Source: Burkholderiales bacterium (GTDB taxonomy: Bacteria; Pseudomonadota; Gammaproteobacteria; Burkholderiales; UBA6910). Taken from it: a stretch of 64,000 nt of DNA. Every line of letters begins with the position of its first letter. Position 1 is the stretch's first letter. The DNA lies in assembly GCA_026005015.1 (NCBI GenBank), contig BPKG01000001.1:124001-188000 (forward strand). Direction: 5' to 3'. Shown here in pieces: positions 19,039-28,314 of the stretch. Made by a program: the position numbers and the translations under genes. The notes under the pieces are model-generated. The model was not told where the DNA came from, did no database searches, and saw only the letters and a list, made by a program, of their open reading frames with translations.

Positions 19039-21447
19039 ATGCTGAACGCTCCAGAACGCGCTGGCGAAGAAATCCTCCTGCCGCTCCTCCCGTTGCGGGA
19101 CGTGGTGGTCTTCCCCCATATGGTGATTCCGCTCTTCGTCGGGCGCCCGAAGTCGATCAAGGCCCTCGATACGGCGATGGAGGCCGGCAAGAGCATCCTG
19201 CTGGTGGCGCAGAAATCGGCGGCCAAAGACGAGCCCGGTCCGGACGATCTGTACCACATCGGCTCGGTGGCCAATATCCTGCAGATGCTCAAGCTTCCCG
19301 ACGGCACGGTGAAGGTGCTGGTGGAGGGGGCGGCCCGGGCGCGGCTGCTGGAGGTCCTGGATTACAAGACCCACTTTAGCGCCAGGGCCGAGGTGGTAGC
19401 GCCGGAATCCCGGCCGGACACCGAGACCGAGGCCATGCGGCGCACCATCATGAGCCAGTTCGACCAGTACGTGAAGCTCAACAAGAAGATCCCGCCCGAG
19501 ATCCTCACCTCCCTCGCCGGGATCGACGAGCCTGGGCGCCTGGCCGACACCATCGTGGCCCATTTGCCCCTGAAGCTGGAGCAGAAGCAGAAGGTGCTGG
19601 AGATCTTCGATCTCAACAAGCGCCTGGAGCACCTGCTCGCGCTGCTGGAAACCGAGCTGGACATCCTGCAGGTGGAAAAGCGCATCCGCGGCCGCGTGAA
19701 GCGGCAGATGGAGAAGAGCCAGCGCGAGTACTACCTGAACGAGCAGGTCAAGGCGATCCAGAAGGAGCTGGGAGAGGACGAAGGCGACCTGGACGAGATA
19801 GCCAAGCGCATCAAGGCCGCCCACATGCCCAAGGAGGCGCGCCAGAAGGCGGAGGCCGAGCTCAAGAAGCTCAAGCTCATGTCGCCCATGTCGGCGGAAG
19901 CGACGGTGGTGCGCAACTACATCGACACCCTGGTGTCGCTTCCCTGGAAGAAGAAGAGCAAGGTGTCCAACGACCTGCGGCTCGCCCAGGAAATCCTGGA
20001 CAAGGACCACTACGGCCTGGAGAAGGTGAAGGAGCGCATCGTCGAGTACCTGGCGGTGCAGCAGCGGGTGGACAAGCTCAAGGCCCCCATCCTGTGCCTG
20101 GTGGGGCCGCCCGGCGTGGGCAAGACCTCCCTGGGCCAATCCATCGCCCGCGCGACCGGCCGCAAGTTCGTGCGCATGTCCCTGGGCGGCGTGCGGGACG
20201 AAGCGGAAATCCGCGGCCACCGGCGGACCTACATCGGCTCCATGCCCGGCAAGATTCTGCAGAACATGGCTAAGGTGGGGGTGAAGAACCCCCTGTTCCT
20301 GCTGGACGAAGTGGACAAGATGGGGATGGATTTCCGCGGGGATCCAGCCTCCGCCCTGCTGGAAGTGCTGGATCCTGAGCAGAACCACACCTTCGTGGAC
20401 CACTACGTCGAGGTGGAGTACGACCTTTCCGACGTGATGTTCGTGTGCACGGCGAACACCTTCAACATCCCGCCGGCCCTGCTCGACCGGATGGAGGTGA
20501 TCCGTCTCTCTGGTTACACCGAGGACGAGAAGGTGAACATCGCCATGCGCTACCTGTTGCCCAAGCAGATGAAGAGCCACGGCCTGAAGGAGAACGAGTT
20601 GCGCGTTTCCGAGAGCGCCATCCGTGACATCATCCGCTACTACACCCGGGAAGCGGGGGTGCGCAGCCTGGAGCGGGAGATCTCCAAGATCTGCCGCAAG
20701 GTGGTGAAGGCGCTGCTGCTCAACAAGAAGAGCGAGGCGGTGACCGTCACCTCCCGCAACCTGGACAAGTTCCTCGGTGTCCGGCGCTACACCTTCGGCA
20801 TCGCCGAGAAGACCAACCAGGTGGGCCAGGTCAACGGCCTGGCGTGGACCGAGGTGGGCGGAGAGCTGCTCACCATCGAGGCGGTGATGCTGCCCGGCAA
20901 GGGCAAGACCATCACCACCGGCAAGCTGGGCGAGGTCATGCAGGAATCGATCCAGGCGGCCCTGTCCGTCGTGCGCAACCGGGCCCGCCGGCTCGGCATC
21001 CACGACGACTTCCACCAGAAATACGACCTGCACGTGCACCTCCCGGAAGGGGCGACGCCCAAGGACGGCCCGAGCGCCGGCATCGGCATCTGCACCGCCA
21101 TGGTGTCTGCGCTGACCGCGATCCCGGTGCGGGCGGACGTGGCGATGACCGGCGAGATCACCCTACGGGGCGAGGTGCTGCCCATCGGCGGGCTCAAGGA
21201 GAAGCTGCTGGCGGCCCACCGCGCCGGCGTCAAAATCGTGCTCATTCCCCAGGAGAACGTGAAGGACCTGGCCGAGATTCCGGACAACATCAAGAACCGG
21301 TTGGAGATTCATCCGGTGCGCTGGATCGAGCAGGTCCTGGACATGGCCCTGGAGCGCAAGCCCGAGCCGCTGCCGGAGCAGGAAGAAGTCAGGGAGCTTC
21401 CGGCGCAGGTGGAAGAAAAGCCGGCCGCTCTCATCACCAAGCACTGA
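19039..21447 (+). CDS. lon: ATP-dependent protease Lon
   Basis: A protease of about 802 residues. The N-terminal substrate domain begins [21 protein letters not shown] coiled-coil segment leads to the AAA+ module with Walker [13 protein letters not shown] and Walker [12 protein letters not shown]. The C-terminal Ser-Lys protease domain has the catalytic Ser in [15 protein letters not shown] and the Lys in [12 protein letters not shown]. The ATG at 19039 is preferred because TAGGTGA precedes it by about 8 bases; the frame also has a GTG at 19030 without a ribosome site. It is followed by a strong terminator, so it is probably a single-gene unit with its own heat-shock promoter. Confidence 0.96.
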   Translation: MLNAPERAGEEILLPLLPLRDVVVFPHMVIPLFVGRPKSIKALDTAMEAGKSILLVAQKSAAKDEPGPDDLYHIGSVANILQMLKLPDGTVKVLVEGAARARLLEVLDYKTHFSARAEVVAPESRPDTETEAMRRTIMSQFDQYVKLNKKIPPEILTSLAGIDEPGRLADTIVAHLPLKLEQKQKVLEIFDLNKRLEHLLALLETELDILQVEKRIRGRVKRQMEKSQREYYLNEQVKAIQKELGEDEGDLDEIAKRIKAAHMPKEARQKAEAELKKLKLMSPMSAEATVVRNYIDTLVSLPWKKKSKVSNDLRLAQEILDKDHYGLEKVKERIVEYLAVQQRVDKLKAPILCLVGPPGVGKTSLGQSIARATGRKFVRMSLGGVRDEAEIRGHRRTYIGSMPGKILQNMAKVGVKNPLFLLDEVDKMGMDFRGDPASALLEVLDPEQNHTFVDHYVEVEYDLSDVMFVCTANTFNIPPALLDRMEVIRLSGYTEDEKVNIAMRYLLPKQMKSHGLKENELRVSESAIRDIIRYYTREAGVRSLEREISKICRKVVKALLLNKKSEAVTVTSRNLDKFLGVRRYTFGIAEKTNQVGQVNGLAWTEVGGELLTIEAVMLPGKGKTITTGKLGEVMQESIQAALSVVRNRARRLGIHDDFHQKYDLHVHLPEGATPKDGPSAGIGICTAMVSALTAIPVRADVAMTGEITLRGEVLPIGGLKEKLLAAHRAGVKIVLIPQENVKDLAEIPDNIKNRLEIHPVRWIEQVLDMALERKPEPLPEQEEVRELPAQVEEKPAALITKH

Positions 21448-21465
21448 TCGGGTTGCACAAGGCGA

Positions 21466-21500
21466 CGGCGCGGCGCATGACGCCGCGCCGTTTTTTTTTT
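21466..21500 (+). terminator. Intrinsic terminator of lon
   Basis: A perfect 10-bp GC stem, CGGCGCGGCG paired with CGCCGCGCCG across the loop CATGA, is followed directly by ten Ts (21491-21500), 19 bases after the lon stop. Confidence 0.95.
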
Positions 21501-21545
21501 GGCCGATCTCTCCCGGCATTGCGCCCGCGGGCGCCTGCGTCCCGG

Positions 21546-21574
21546 TTGACCGGGGTGGAAGCGCTTGCTATAAA
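21546..21574 (+). promoter_or_regulatory. Sigma-70 promoter of hupB
   Basis: TTGACC (21546-21551) and TATAAA (21569-21574) are 17 bases apart, near-consensus for the housekeeping sigma factor. The predicted start is about 50 bases before the HU start codon. Confidence 0.8.
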
Positions 21575-21633
21575 GCCGGGGCGACCCGGCGTTCGTTTTC
21601 CCTCACGCGAAGCGACGGAAAGGAGGGGCAGAC

Positions 21634-21906
21634 ATGAACAAGGCGGAACTCATCGATGCCATCGCGGCACGCGCCGACGTGTCCAAGGCGACCGCCGGGC
21701 GGGCGCTGGACGCGGTGATCGATGCCGTGACCGGAGCCCTGAAGAAGGGCGGCACGGTGACCCTGGTCGGCTTTGGCACGTTCTACGTGAGCAAGCGGCC
21801 GGCCCGCACGGGCCGCAATCCGCGCACCGGCGCGGAGATCAAGATCCGCGCCACCCGCTCGCCCAAGTTCCGGGCTGGCAAGGCTTTGAAGGATGCGGTA
21901 AACTAA
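21634..21906 (+). CDS. hupB: DNA-binding protein HU
   Basis: A 90-residue nucleoid protein. It begins [19 protein letters not shown] and carries the HU/IHF signature [20 protein letters not shown] that forms the DNA-gripping arm, ending in [21 protein letters not shown] lies 7 bases upstream. The position after lon and before tRNA-Val/tRNA-Asp and ppiD is standard for Betaproteobacteria. Confidence 0.97.
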   Translation: MNKAELIDAIAARADVSKATAGRALDAVIDAVTGALKKGGTVTLVGFGTFYVSKRPARTGRNPRTGAEIKIRATRSPKFRAGKALKDAVN

Positions 21907-21950
21907 AAAATTTGGAAGAGCGCCAGCGGGCATCCTGCGACAGGCGCACC

Positions 21951-22026
21951 GGGTGCTTAGCTCAGTCGGTAGAGCGTCGCCCTTACAAGGCGAAAGTCGG
22001 GAGTTCGAACCTCTCAGCACCCACCA
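21951..22026 (+). tRNA. tRNA-Val (anticodon UAC)
   Basis: A 76-base gene with encoded CCA. Acceptor GGGTGCT pairs with AGCACCC, the anticodon loop CTTACAA gives TAC, and the T arm holds GTTCGAA. Confidence 0.97.
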
Positions 22027-22051
22027 GCCAGGATGGGAGTTTCGATTTTCA

Positions 22052-22128
22052 GGAGTGGTAGTTCAGTCGGTTAGAATACCGGCCTGTCACGCCGGGGGTC
22101 GCGGGTTCGAGTCCCGTCCACTCCGCCA
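22052..22128 (+). tRNA. tRNA-Asp (anticodon GUC)
   Basis: A 77-base gene with encoded CCA, 25 bases after tRNA-Val and probably in the same precursor. Acceptor GGAGTGG pairs with CCACTCC, the anticodon arm CCGGC-CTGTCAC-GCCGG gives GTC, and the T arm has GTTCGAG. Confidence 0.97.
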
Positions 22129-22138
22129 ACCTATGCTC

Positions 22139-22166
22139 AGGGGCGAACGCAAGTTTGCCCCTTTTT
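22139..22166 (+). terminator. Intrinsic terminator after tRNA-Asp
   Basis: AGGGGCGAAC pairs with GTTTGCCCCT (one G-U pair) around a GCAA tetraloop and runs into five Ts. It lies 10 bases after the tRNA. Confidence 0.85.
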
Positions 22167-22273
22167 GTTCCGCGACGGGGGAAGAACGCCCGGTCGCGGG
22201 CCGCCAGGCCGCGGACCCTGCCCGGCCCGGTGGGGCCTCACCGTGGAGCGTTCACCGTTTGCCGAGTTGACCC

Positions 22274-24178
22274 ATGTTCGATTTCGTCCGCAACCGCAAG
22301 CGCATCGTCCAGATCATTCTGGCCCTCATCATCATCCCGTTCGCCCTGTGGGGCGTGGAGTCCTACCGCACGTCGGGGGAGACCGGGGCGGTGGCGGAGG
22401 TGGACGGCGATCCCATTACCCGGCGGGAGTTCGAGGAAACGCTCCGGGAGCAGCAGGCGCGGCTGCGGGAGGCCCTGGGAGGGCAGGTGGATGCATCGGT
22501 GCTCGCGAGCCCCCAGGTACGGCAGGCGGTGCTGGACCAGCTCGTGGAGCAGCGGCTGCTGCTCGCCCACGCCCGCGGGCTGGGCATCGCCGTTCCCGAC
22601 GCCCAGCTTGCGGGCGTGATCCAGGAGATCGAAGCCTTCCACCAGGACGGGCGGTTCTCCCGGGAACGCTACGAATTTCTGTTGCGCCAGCGGGGGCTCA
22701 CGCCGATCGCCTTCGAGGAGCGGGTGCGCCAGGAGCTCATGCTCCGGCAACTGGCCGAGCCCTTCACCGGCGCCGGTTTCGTGACCCGGCCCTTGGTGGA
22801 ACGACTGGCCCGCCTGGCGGAGCAGAAGCGGGAAGTGAGCCAGTATGCCGTCTCTCCCGAGCAGTATCTCTCCAAGGTGTCGGTGGAGGAGGCGGAGGCG
22901 AAGCGCTACTACGAGGCCCATGGGGAAGCGTTTCGCCTGCCCGAGCAGGTGAAGGTGGAATACGTGGTGCTGTCCCCCGACACCCTGGGGGCCGGGGTGC
23001 AGGTGAGCGAGGAGGAGATCGGGGCCTACTACGAGGCGCACAAAGCCGAGTTCGGCACCCCCGAGGAACGGGCTGCCAGCCACATCCTGGTGAAGCTCGA
23101 CGCCGATGCGGGCGCCGAGGAGCGGGCGGCCGCGCGGCGCAAGGCGGAGGACCTCCTGGCCCAGGCGCAGAAAGCGCCGGAACGCTTTGCCGAGCTGGCG
23201 AAAAAACATTCCGACGACCCGGGCTCCCGGGACCAGGGCGGGGCGCTGGGCTTGTTCCAGCGCGGCACCATGGTGAAATCCTTCGACGAGGCGGTCTTCG
23301 GCATGAAGCCCGGGGAGATCCGGGGTCCGGTGGAGACCCAGTTCGGTTATCACGTGATCAAGCTGGACGAAATCAAGGCGGGCACGGTGCGCCCTCTGGC
23401 CGAGGTGCGAAGCGCCATCGAACAGGAGCTCAAGCGCCAGAAGGCGGGCCGGCGCCTGGCCGAAGTGGCGGAGCAGTTCAGCAACCTGGTCTACGAACAG
23501 GGCGAAAGCTTGAGGCCTGCGGCGCAGGCCCTGGGGCTTGAGGTGCAGGTGAGCGGATGGATCGGGCGCGACGGCACGGGCGCCCCTTTCCCGGCGAACG
23601 ATCGGCTGCTGGAGGCCATGTTCTCGGCGCAGGCGATCAAGGAGCGCAGGAACACCGAGGCGATCGAGGTTCGCCCCAACACCCTGGTGGCGGTGCGGGT
23701 GGTGGAGCACAAGCCCGCGGCGGACCGCCCGTTCGCCGATGTGAAGGACGAGATCATGGAACGGCTCAGGCGCGAGCGCGCCGCGGAAGCGGCGAAGCGG
23801 CAGGGCCAGGCGCTGCTCGAGCGGCTCGCCAAAGGGGAGGCGGTGGAGCTGTCCTGGAGCCCGCCCGTCACCGTGAGCCGACAGGAACCGCGCGGGCTGC
23901 CGCTGGCGGCCCTGCGGGACGTGTTCCGCGTGGCCCCGGAACGGCTTCCCGCCTACGTGGGCGGTGAAGCGCCCGACGGCGGTTTCGTGCTCTACCGGGT
24001 GAGCAAGGTGATCGACGCGACCGAGATCGACGCCTCCCGGCGCCAGGCGTGGGCGGCGCAGCTCAGCCAGTTGCTCGCCCAGGAGGAGTACAAGGCGTTC
24101 CTGGAGAGCGTGCGCAGCCGGGCCGAGATCAAGGTCAACCGGGCCCTGGTCCGGGGCGAGGGGCAGCCGGGAAGCTAA
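22274..24178 (+). CDS. ppiD: Peptidyl-prolyl isomerase PpiD (membrane-anchored periplasmic chaperone)
   Basis: A 634-residue protein with a single N-terminal membrane anchor (IVQIILALIIIPFALWGV, about residues 13-30) that leaves the rest in the periplasm. SurA-like helical regions flank one parvulin domain (RAASHILVKL, then FAELAKKHSDDPGSRDQGG and FDEAVFGMKPGEI, about 268-360). PpiD works at the exit of the Sec translocon on outer membrane and periplasmic clients. It is the expected neighbour of hupB and the two tRNAs, and it converges on fabI with only 13 bases between. Confidence 0.94.
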   Translation: MFDFVRNRKRIVQIILALIIIPFALWGVESYRTSGETGAVAEVDGDPITRREFEETLREQQARLREALGGQVDASVLASPQVRQAVLDQLVEQRLLLAHARGLGIAVPDAQLAGVIQEIEAFHQDGRFSRERYEFLLRQRGLTPIAFEERVRQELMLRQLAEPFTGAGFVTRPLVERLARLAEQKREVSQYAVSPEQYLSKVSVEEAEAKRYYEAHGEAFRLPEQVKVEYVVLSPDTLGAGVQVSEEEIGAYYEAHKAEFGTPEERAASHILVKLDADAGAEERAAARRKAEDLLAQAQKAPERFAELAKKHSDDPGSRDQGGALGLFQRGTMVKSFDEAVFGMKPGEIRGPVETQFGYHVIKLDEIKAGTVRPLAEVRSAIEQELKRQKAGRRLAEVAEQFSNLVYEQGESLRPAAQALGLEVQVSGWIGRDGTGAPFPANDRLLEAMFSAQAIKERRNTEAIEVRPNTLVAVRVVEHKPAADRPFADVKDEIMERLRRERAAEAAKRQGQALLERLAKGEAVELSWSPPVTVSRQEPRGLPLAALRDVFRVAPERLPAYVGGEAPDGGFVLYRVSKVIDATEIDASRRQAWAAQLSQLLAQEEYKAFLESVRSRAEIKVNRALVRGEGQPGS

Positions 24179-24191
24179 GGATCCCGAGCGG

Positions 24192-24974
24192 CTAGACTTC
24201 GCCGAAAGCGGTAACGTGGAATCCGGCGTCTACGTAGAGGGTCTCGCCGGTGATGCCGCTCGCCAGGTCGCTGCACAGAAAGGCAGCGGCGTTGCCCACT
24301 TCTTCGATGGTGACGTTGCGCCTGAGGGGCGCCCATTGCTCGGCGGCGTTGAGGAGCTTGCCGAAGCCCGAAATGCCGGCGGCGGCCAGGGTCTTGATGG
24401 GGCCGGAGGAGATGGCGTTGACGCGGATGCCCCTGGGGCCAAGGGAGAGGGCCATGAAGCGGACGTTGGCCTCCAGGCTCGCCTTGGCCGGTCCCATCAC
24501 GTTGTAGTTGGGCATGGCCCGCACCGCCCCCAGGTAGGACAGGGTGAGGAGGGCGGCGGGGCGGCCCTCCATCAAGGGCAGCCCTGCTTTGGCCAGGGCG
24601 GCGAAGGAATAGCTGGAAACGTCGTGGGCAATGCGGAAGGCTTCCCGGGTGAGGGTTTCCAGGTAATCGCCGGAAAGGGCCTCCCGGGGCGCGTAGGCGA
24701 TGGAATGGACGATCCCGTCCAGTCCGTCCCAGCGGCGGCCCAGGGCCTCGAATAGCCGGTCGATCTCCTCGTCCCTCGCCACGTCGCAGGGGAAGAGGAG
24801 GTCGCTGCCCAGCTCCCGGGCGAGGGGCTCCACCCGCTCCCGCACTTTTTCGTTCTGATAAGTGAAGGCGAGCTCCGCCCCCTCCCGCTTCATGGCGGTG
24901 GCGATGCCGTAGGCGATGGAGCGCTGGCTGAGCAGGCCGCAGATCAGGATACGTCGTCCAGCTAGAAATCCCAT
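24192..24974 (-). CDS. fabI: Enoyl-[acyl-carrier-protein] reductase (NADH)
   Basis: A 260-residue reductase completing each fatty-acid elongation cycle. The start [25 protein letters not shown] is typical of FabI, and the active-site pair is in [16 protein letters not shown] (Tyr and Lys separated by six residues). [12 protein letters not shown] forms the substrate loop. FabI of this type is the enzyme inhibited by triclosan in other bacteria; sensitivity here is not predictable by eye. Confidence 0.95.
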   Translation of the reverse strand: MGFLAGRRILICGLLSQRSIAYGIATAMKREGAELAFTYQNEKVRERVEPLARELGSDLLFPCDVARDEEIDRLFEALGRRWDGLDGIVHSIAYAPREALSGDYLETLTREAFRIAHDVSSYSFAALAKAGLPLMEGRPAALLTLSYLGAVRAMPNYNVMGPAKASLEANVRFMALSLGPRGIRVNAISSGPIKTLAAAGISGFGKLLNAAEQWAPLRRNVTIEEVGNAAAFLCSDLASGITGETLYVDAGFHVTAFGEV

Positions 24975-25035
24975 GGAGGGCCTTTACGGGAATCGTGGTC
25001 GTTTCCCCGGAACGGGAGCCACGCGGCAGGTTCAA

Positions 25036-25041
25036 ATTATA
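25036..25041 (-). promoter_or_regulatory. Consensus -10 box upstream of fabI
   Basis: On the fabI strand this reads TATAAT, a perfect -10 element, in a short AT-rich patch 62 bases before the start codon. The -35 region is weak. The same patch may also serve the divergent binding-protein gene. Confidence 0.45.
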
Positions 25042-25119
25042 ACTTAAGGAACCGCTAGAGGTTTCCCGCCTGCCCGCGCATAGCGGGGCGGGGGGATTTT
25101 CGCTAGACTGCTTCCGTCC

Positions 25120-27330
25120 ATGAGATTTCCCGGCCGGCTGCTCGCGGTAGTGGCGGCGTTCGCGCTCGCCGCCTGCGGCGATTCCCCCTGGAACAACCCA
25201 TACCCCGCCTCCGAATCGGGGAAGAACATCCTCTACTCGGCCTTTACCGAGCGGCCCAAGCACCTGGATCCGGTCCAGTCGTACTCGGAGAACGAGTACG
25301 TGTTCGTCAACCAGATCTACCAGCCCCCCCTGCAGTACCACTACTTCAAGCGGCCCTACGAGCTCATCCCCTTCGCCGCCGAGGCGGTGCCCGTGCCCCA
25401 ATACCTGGATGCCGAGGGCCGACGGCTGCCCCAGGACGCGGACGCCGCCCGGGTCGCGGAGACCGTCTACGAGATCCGCATCCGTTCCGGCATCCTGTAC
25501 CAGCCCCATCCCGCCTTCGCCCGCAACGGGCAGGGGGAGCCCCTTTACTTCCGGCTCACGCCGGCGGACCTGAAGAGCATCGACACCCTGGGCGACTTCG
25601 AGCATACGGGCACCCGGGAGCTGACGGCCGAGGACTACGTGTATCAGATCAAGCGGCTTGCTCATCCCCGGCTCCACTCCCCCATCCTGGGGCTCATGAG
25701 CAACTACATCGTGGGCATGGGGGAGTACGCCCAGACGCTCAAGCAGGCCGCCGGGCAGCTCGGGGAGCGGGACGGTTTCCTGGACCTGCGCCGCTATTCC
25801 CTTCCCGGCGTCGAGCTGGTGGACCGTTATACCTACCGCATCCGCATCCGGGGCAAGTACCCCCAGTTCGTGTACTGGCTGGCGATGCCCTTTTTCGCCC
25901 CAGTGCCCTGGGAGGCGGACTTCTTCTACTCCCAGCCCGGGATGGCGGAGAAGAACATCACCCTGGACTGGTATCCGGTGGGCACGGGCCCGTACATGCT
26001 CACGGTGAACGATCCCAACCGGAAGATGGTGCTGGTGCGCAACCCCCATTACAAGGGCGAGGTCTACCCTTCGGAGGGGGAACCGGGCGACCGGGAGGCT
26101 GGGCTGCTGGCGGACGCGGGCAAGCCCTTGCCCTTCATCGACAAGGTGGTCTTCAGCCTGGAGAAGGAGAGCATTCCCTACTGGAACAAGTTCCTGCAGG
26201 GCTACTACGACGCCTCGGGCATCGCCTCCGACATCTTCGACCAGGCGGTGCAATTCACCAGCGGCGGAGAGATCACCCTGACCGAAGAGATGCGCCGCCG
26301 GGGCATCCAGCTCCAGACATCGGTCGCCACCAGCGTGTTCTACATGGGCTTCAACATGCTGGACCCGGTGGTGGGCGGGCTGGACGAGCGCGCCCGCAAG
26401 CTCCGGCAGGCCATCTCCATCGCCTTCGACGTGGAGGAATTCATTTCCATCTTCCTTAACGGCCGCGGCATTCCCGCCCAGGGACCCATTCCGCCGGGGA
26501 TCTTCGGCTACCGGGAAGGGCCGGAGGCGATCAACCCCTACGTCTACGACTGGGGGGACGGCGGGCCGAGGCGCAAGCCCCTGGAGGAGGCGAAGCGGCT
26601 GCTCGCCGAGGCGGGTTATCCGAACGGCCGCGACGCCCGCACTGGGCAACCCCTCACCCTGCACTTCGACACCACCGCCCGGGGCCCCGGGGACAAGCCC
26701 CGGCTGGACTGGCTGGCCAAGCAGTTCCAGAAGCTGGACATCCAGCTCGTGATCCGCGCCACCGACTACAACCGCTTCCAGGACAAGGTGCGAAACGGCG
26801 CCGTGCAAGTCTTCTTCTACGGCTGGAACGCCGACTACCCGGATCCGGAGAACTTTTTCTTCCTGTTGAACGGCGCCGAGGGCGCGGTCAAGACCGGCGG
26901 CAACGGCCCCAACTATTCCAACTACGACAATCCGGAATTCAATCGCCTGTTCGACCGGATGAAGAACATGGACAACGGGCCGGAGCGCCAGGTCCTGATC
27001 GACCGCATGCTGGCGATCGTGCGCCGGGACGCCCCCTGGATGTGGTTCTTCTATCCCAAGGACTACACCCTGCACCACGGCTGGGTCTACAACCGCAAGC
27101 CGAACCAGATGGCCAACAACGGGCTCAAGTACCAGCGGATCGATCCCCTGTTGCGGGAGGTGAAGCGACGGGAATGGAACCAGCCGGTGATCTGGCCCCT
27201 CGCCCTGATGGCGGGATTGCTGGCGGCGAGCGTGCTGCCGGCGGTGGCGGTGTACCGGCGGCGCAACCGCAGCACGGCCCGGGGTACCGGGAAACCGGCA
27301 GCGGCCGGGGAAAAGGGGGCGAGCGCGTGA
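25120..27330 (+). CDS. Peptide ABC transporter substrate-binding lipoprotein, family 5
   Basis: A 736-residue oligopeptide-type binding protein. The N-terminus has a lipoprotein signal (VVAAFALAACGD, lipobox LAAC with Cys at about 22). The family 5 core follows, with LTAEDYVYQIKRL, GTGPYMLTVNDP, and YGWNADYPDPENFFFLLN. Unusually, a hydrophobic segment near the C-terminus (WPLALMAGLLAASVLPAVAVY) is followed by a basic tail, so the protein may be anchored at both ends. It is the first gene of a complete YejABEF/Opp-like importer; the permease gene start overlaps its stop. Confidence 0.9.
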   Translation: MRFPGRLLAVVAAFALAACGDSPWNNPYPASESGKNILYSAFTERPKHLDPVQSYSENEYVFVNQIYQPPLQYHYFKRPYELIPFAAEAVPVPQYLDAEGRRLPQDADAARVAETVYEIRIRSGILYQPHPAFARNGQGEPLYFRLTPADLKSIDTLGDFEHTGTRELTAEDYVYQIKRLAHPRLHSPILGLMSNYIVGMGEYAQTLKQAAGQLGERDGFLDLRRYSLPGVELVDRYTYRIRIRGKYPQFVYWLAMPFFAPVPWEADFFYSQPGMAEKNITLDWYPVGTGPYMLTVNDPNRKMVLVRNPHYKGEVYPSEGEPGDREAGLLADAGKPLPFIDKVVFSLEKESIPYWNKFLQGYYDASGIASDIFDQAVQFTSGGEITLTEEMRRRGIQLQTSVATSVFYMGFNMLDPVVGGLDERARKLRQAISIAFDVEEFISIFLNGRGIPAQGPIPPGIFGYREGPEAINPYVYDWGDGGPRRKPLEEAKRLLAEAGYPNGRDARTGQPLTLHFDTTARGPGDKPRLDWLAKQFQKLDIQLVIRATDYNRFQDKVRNGAVQVFFYGWNADYPDPENFFFLLNGAEGAVKTGGNGPNYSNYDNPEFNRLFDRMKNMDNGPERQVLIDRMLAIVRRDAPWMWFFYPKDYTLHHGWVYNRKPNQMANNGLKYQRIDPLLREVKRREWNQPVIWPLALMAGLLAASVLPAVAVYRRRNRSTARGTGKPAAAGEKGASA

Positions 27331-28304
27331 TCGCCTACATCGTCCGGCGGCTCCTGTACGCGATCCCGATCCTGATCGGGGTCAACGTGATCACCTTCAC
27401 CCTGTTCTTCGTGGTCAACTCGCCGGACGACATGGCGCGCCTCCACCTCGGGGTGAAGCGGGTGACGCCCGAGGCGATCCAGAAGTGGAAGGAAGAGCGG
27501 GGCTACGACAAGCCGCTCCTCTACAACGCGCAAGCCCAGGGTCCGGCGAAGCTCACCGACACGATCTTCTTCCAGAAGTCGGTGAAGCTGTTCCGCTTCG
27601 AGTTCGGCCGCTCCGACGCCGGGCGCGACATCGGCTACGACATCCGTACCCGCATGGGGCCCAGCCTGGCGATCGCGCTCCCGGTGTTCGCCATCGGGCT
27701 GGTCACCTACGTGAGCTTCGCCCTGCTGATGGCGTTCTTCCGCGCCACCTACCTGGACTTCTGGGGGGTGGTGCTGTGCGTGGTGATGATGTCCATCTCC
27801 ACCCTGTTCTACATCATCGGCGGCCAGTACCTGGTGGGCAAGGTGTGGAAGCTGGTTCCCATTTCCGGGTACGAGGGCGGGCTGTCGGCCATCAAGTTCC
27901 TGATCCTTCCCATCGCCATCGGCATCATCGCCGGCGTCGGGGCGAGCAGCCGCTGGTACCGCACCATCTTCCTGGAGGAGATGAGCAAGGAGTACGTGCG
28001 CACCGCCCGGGCCAAGGGGCTTTCCGAGACGACCGTGCTGTTCAAGCACGTGCTCAAGAACGCCATGATCCCGATCCTGACGGGCGTGGTGGTGGTGATC
28101 CCGGCGCTTTTTCTGGGAAGCCTCATCTTCGAGTCCTTTTTCGGCATCCCGGGCCTCGGCAGCTACACCATCGACGCTATCAATTCCCAGGACTTCGCCG
28201 TCGTGCGGGCGATGGTGTTCCTGGGCTCGGTGCTCTACATCGCCGGCTTGATCCTCACCGACGTCTCCTACACCCTGGTGGACCCGCGGGTGAGGTTCGA
28301 ATGA
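27327..28304 (+). CDS. Peptide ABC transporter permease, YejB/OppB type
   Basis: A 325-residue inner membrane permease with about six segments. It begins with IAYIVRRLLYAIPILIGVNV, the standard DppB/OppB start, and carries the ATPase-coupling EAA loop EEMSKEYVRTARAKGLSE. The GTG at 27327 overlaps the TGA of the binding-protein gene, and the first membrane segment begins at once, which fixes the start. The open frame upstream of it is a different reading of the binding-protein gene. Confidence 0.93.
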   Translation: MIAYIVRRLLYAIPILIGVNVITFTLFFVVNSPDDMARLHLGVKRVTPEAIQKWKEERGYDKPLLYNAQAQGPAKLTDTIFFQKSVKLFRFEFGRSDAGRDIGYDIRTRMGPSLAIALPVFAIGLVTYVSFALLMAFFRATYLDFWGVVLCVVMMSISTLFYIIGGQYLVGKVWKLVPISGYEGGLSAIKFLILPIAIGIIAGVGASSRWYRTIFLEEMSKEYVRTARAKGLSETTVLFKHVLKNAMIPILTGVVVVIPALFLGSLIFESFFGIPGLGSYTIDAINSQDFAVVRAMVFLGSVLYIAGLILTDVSYTLVDPRVRFE

Positions 28305-28314
28305 GGAGGCGGCG

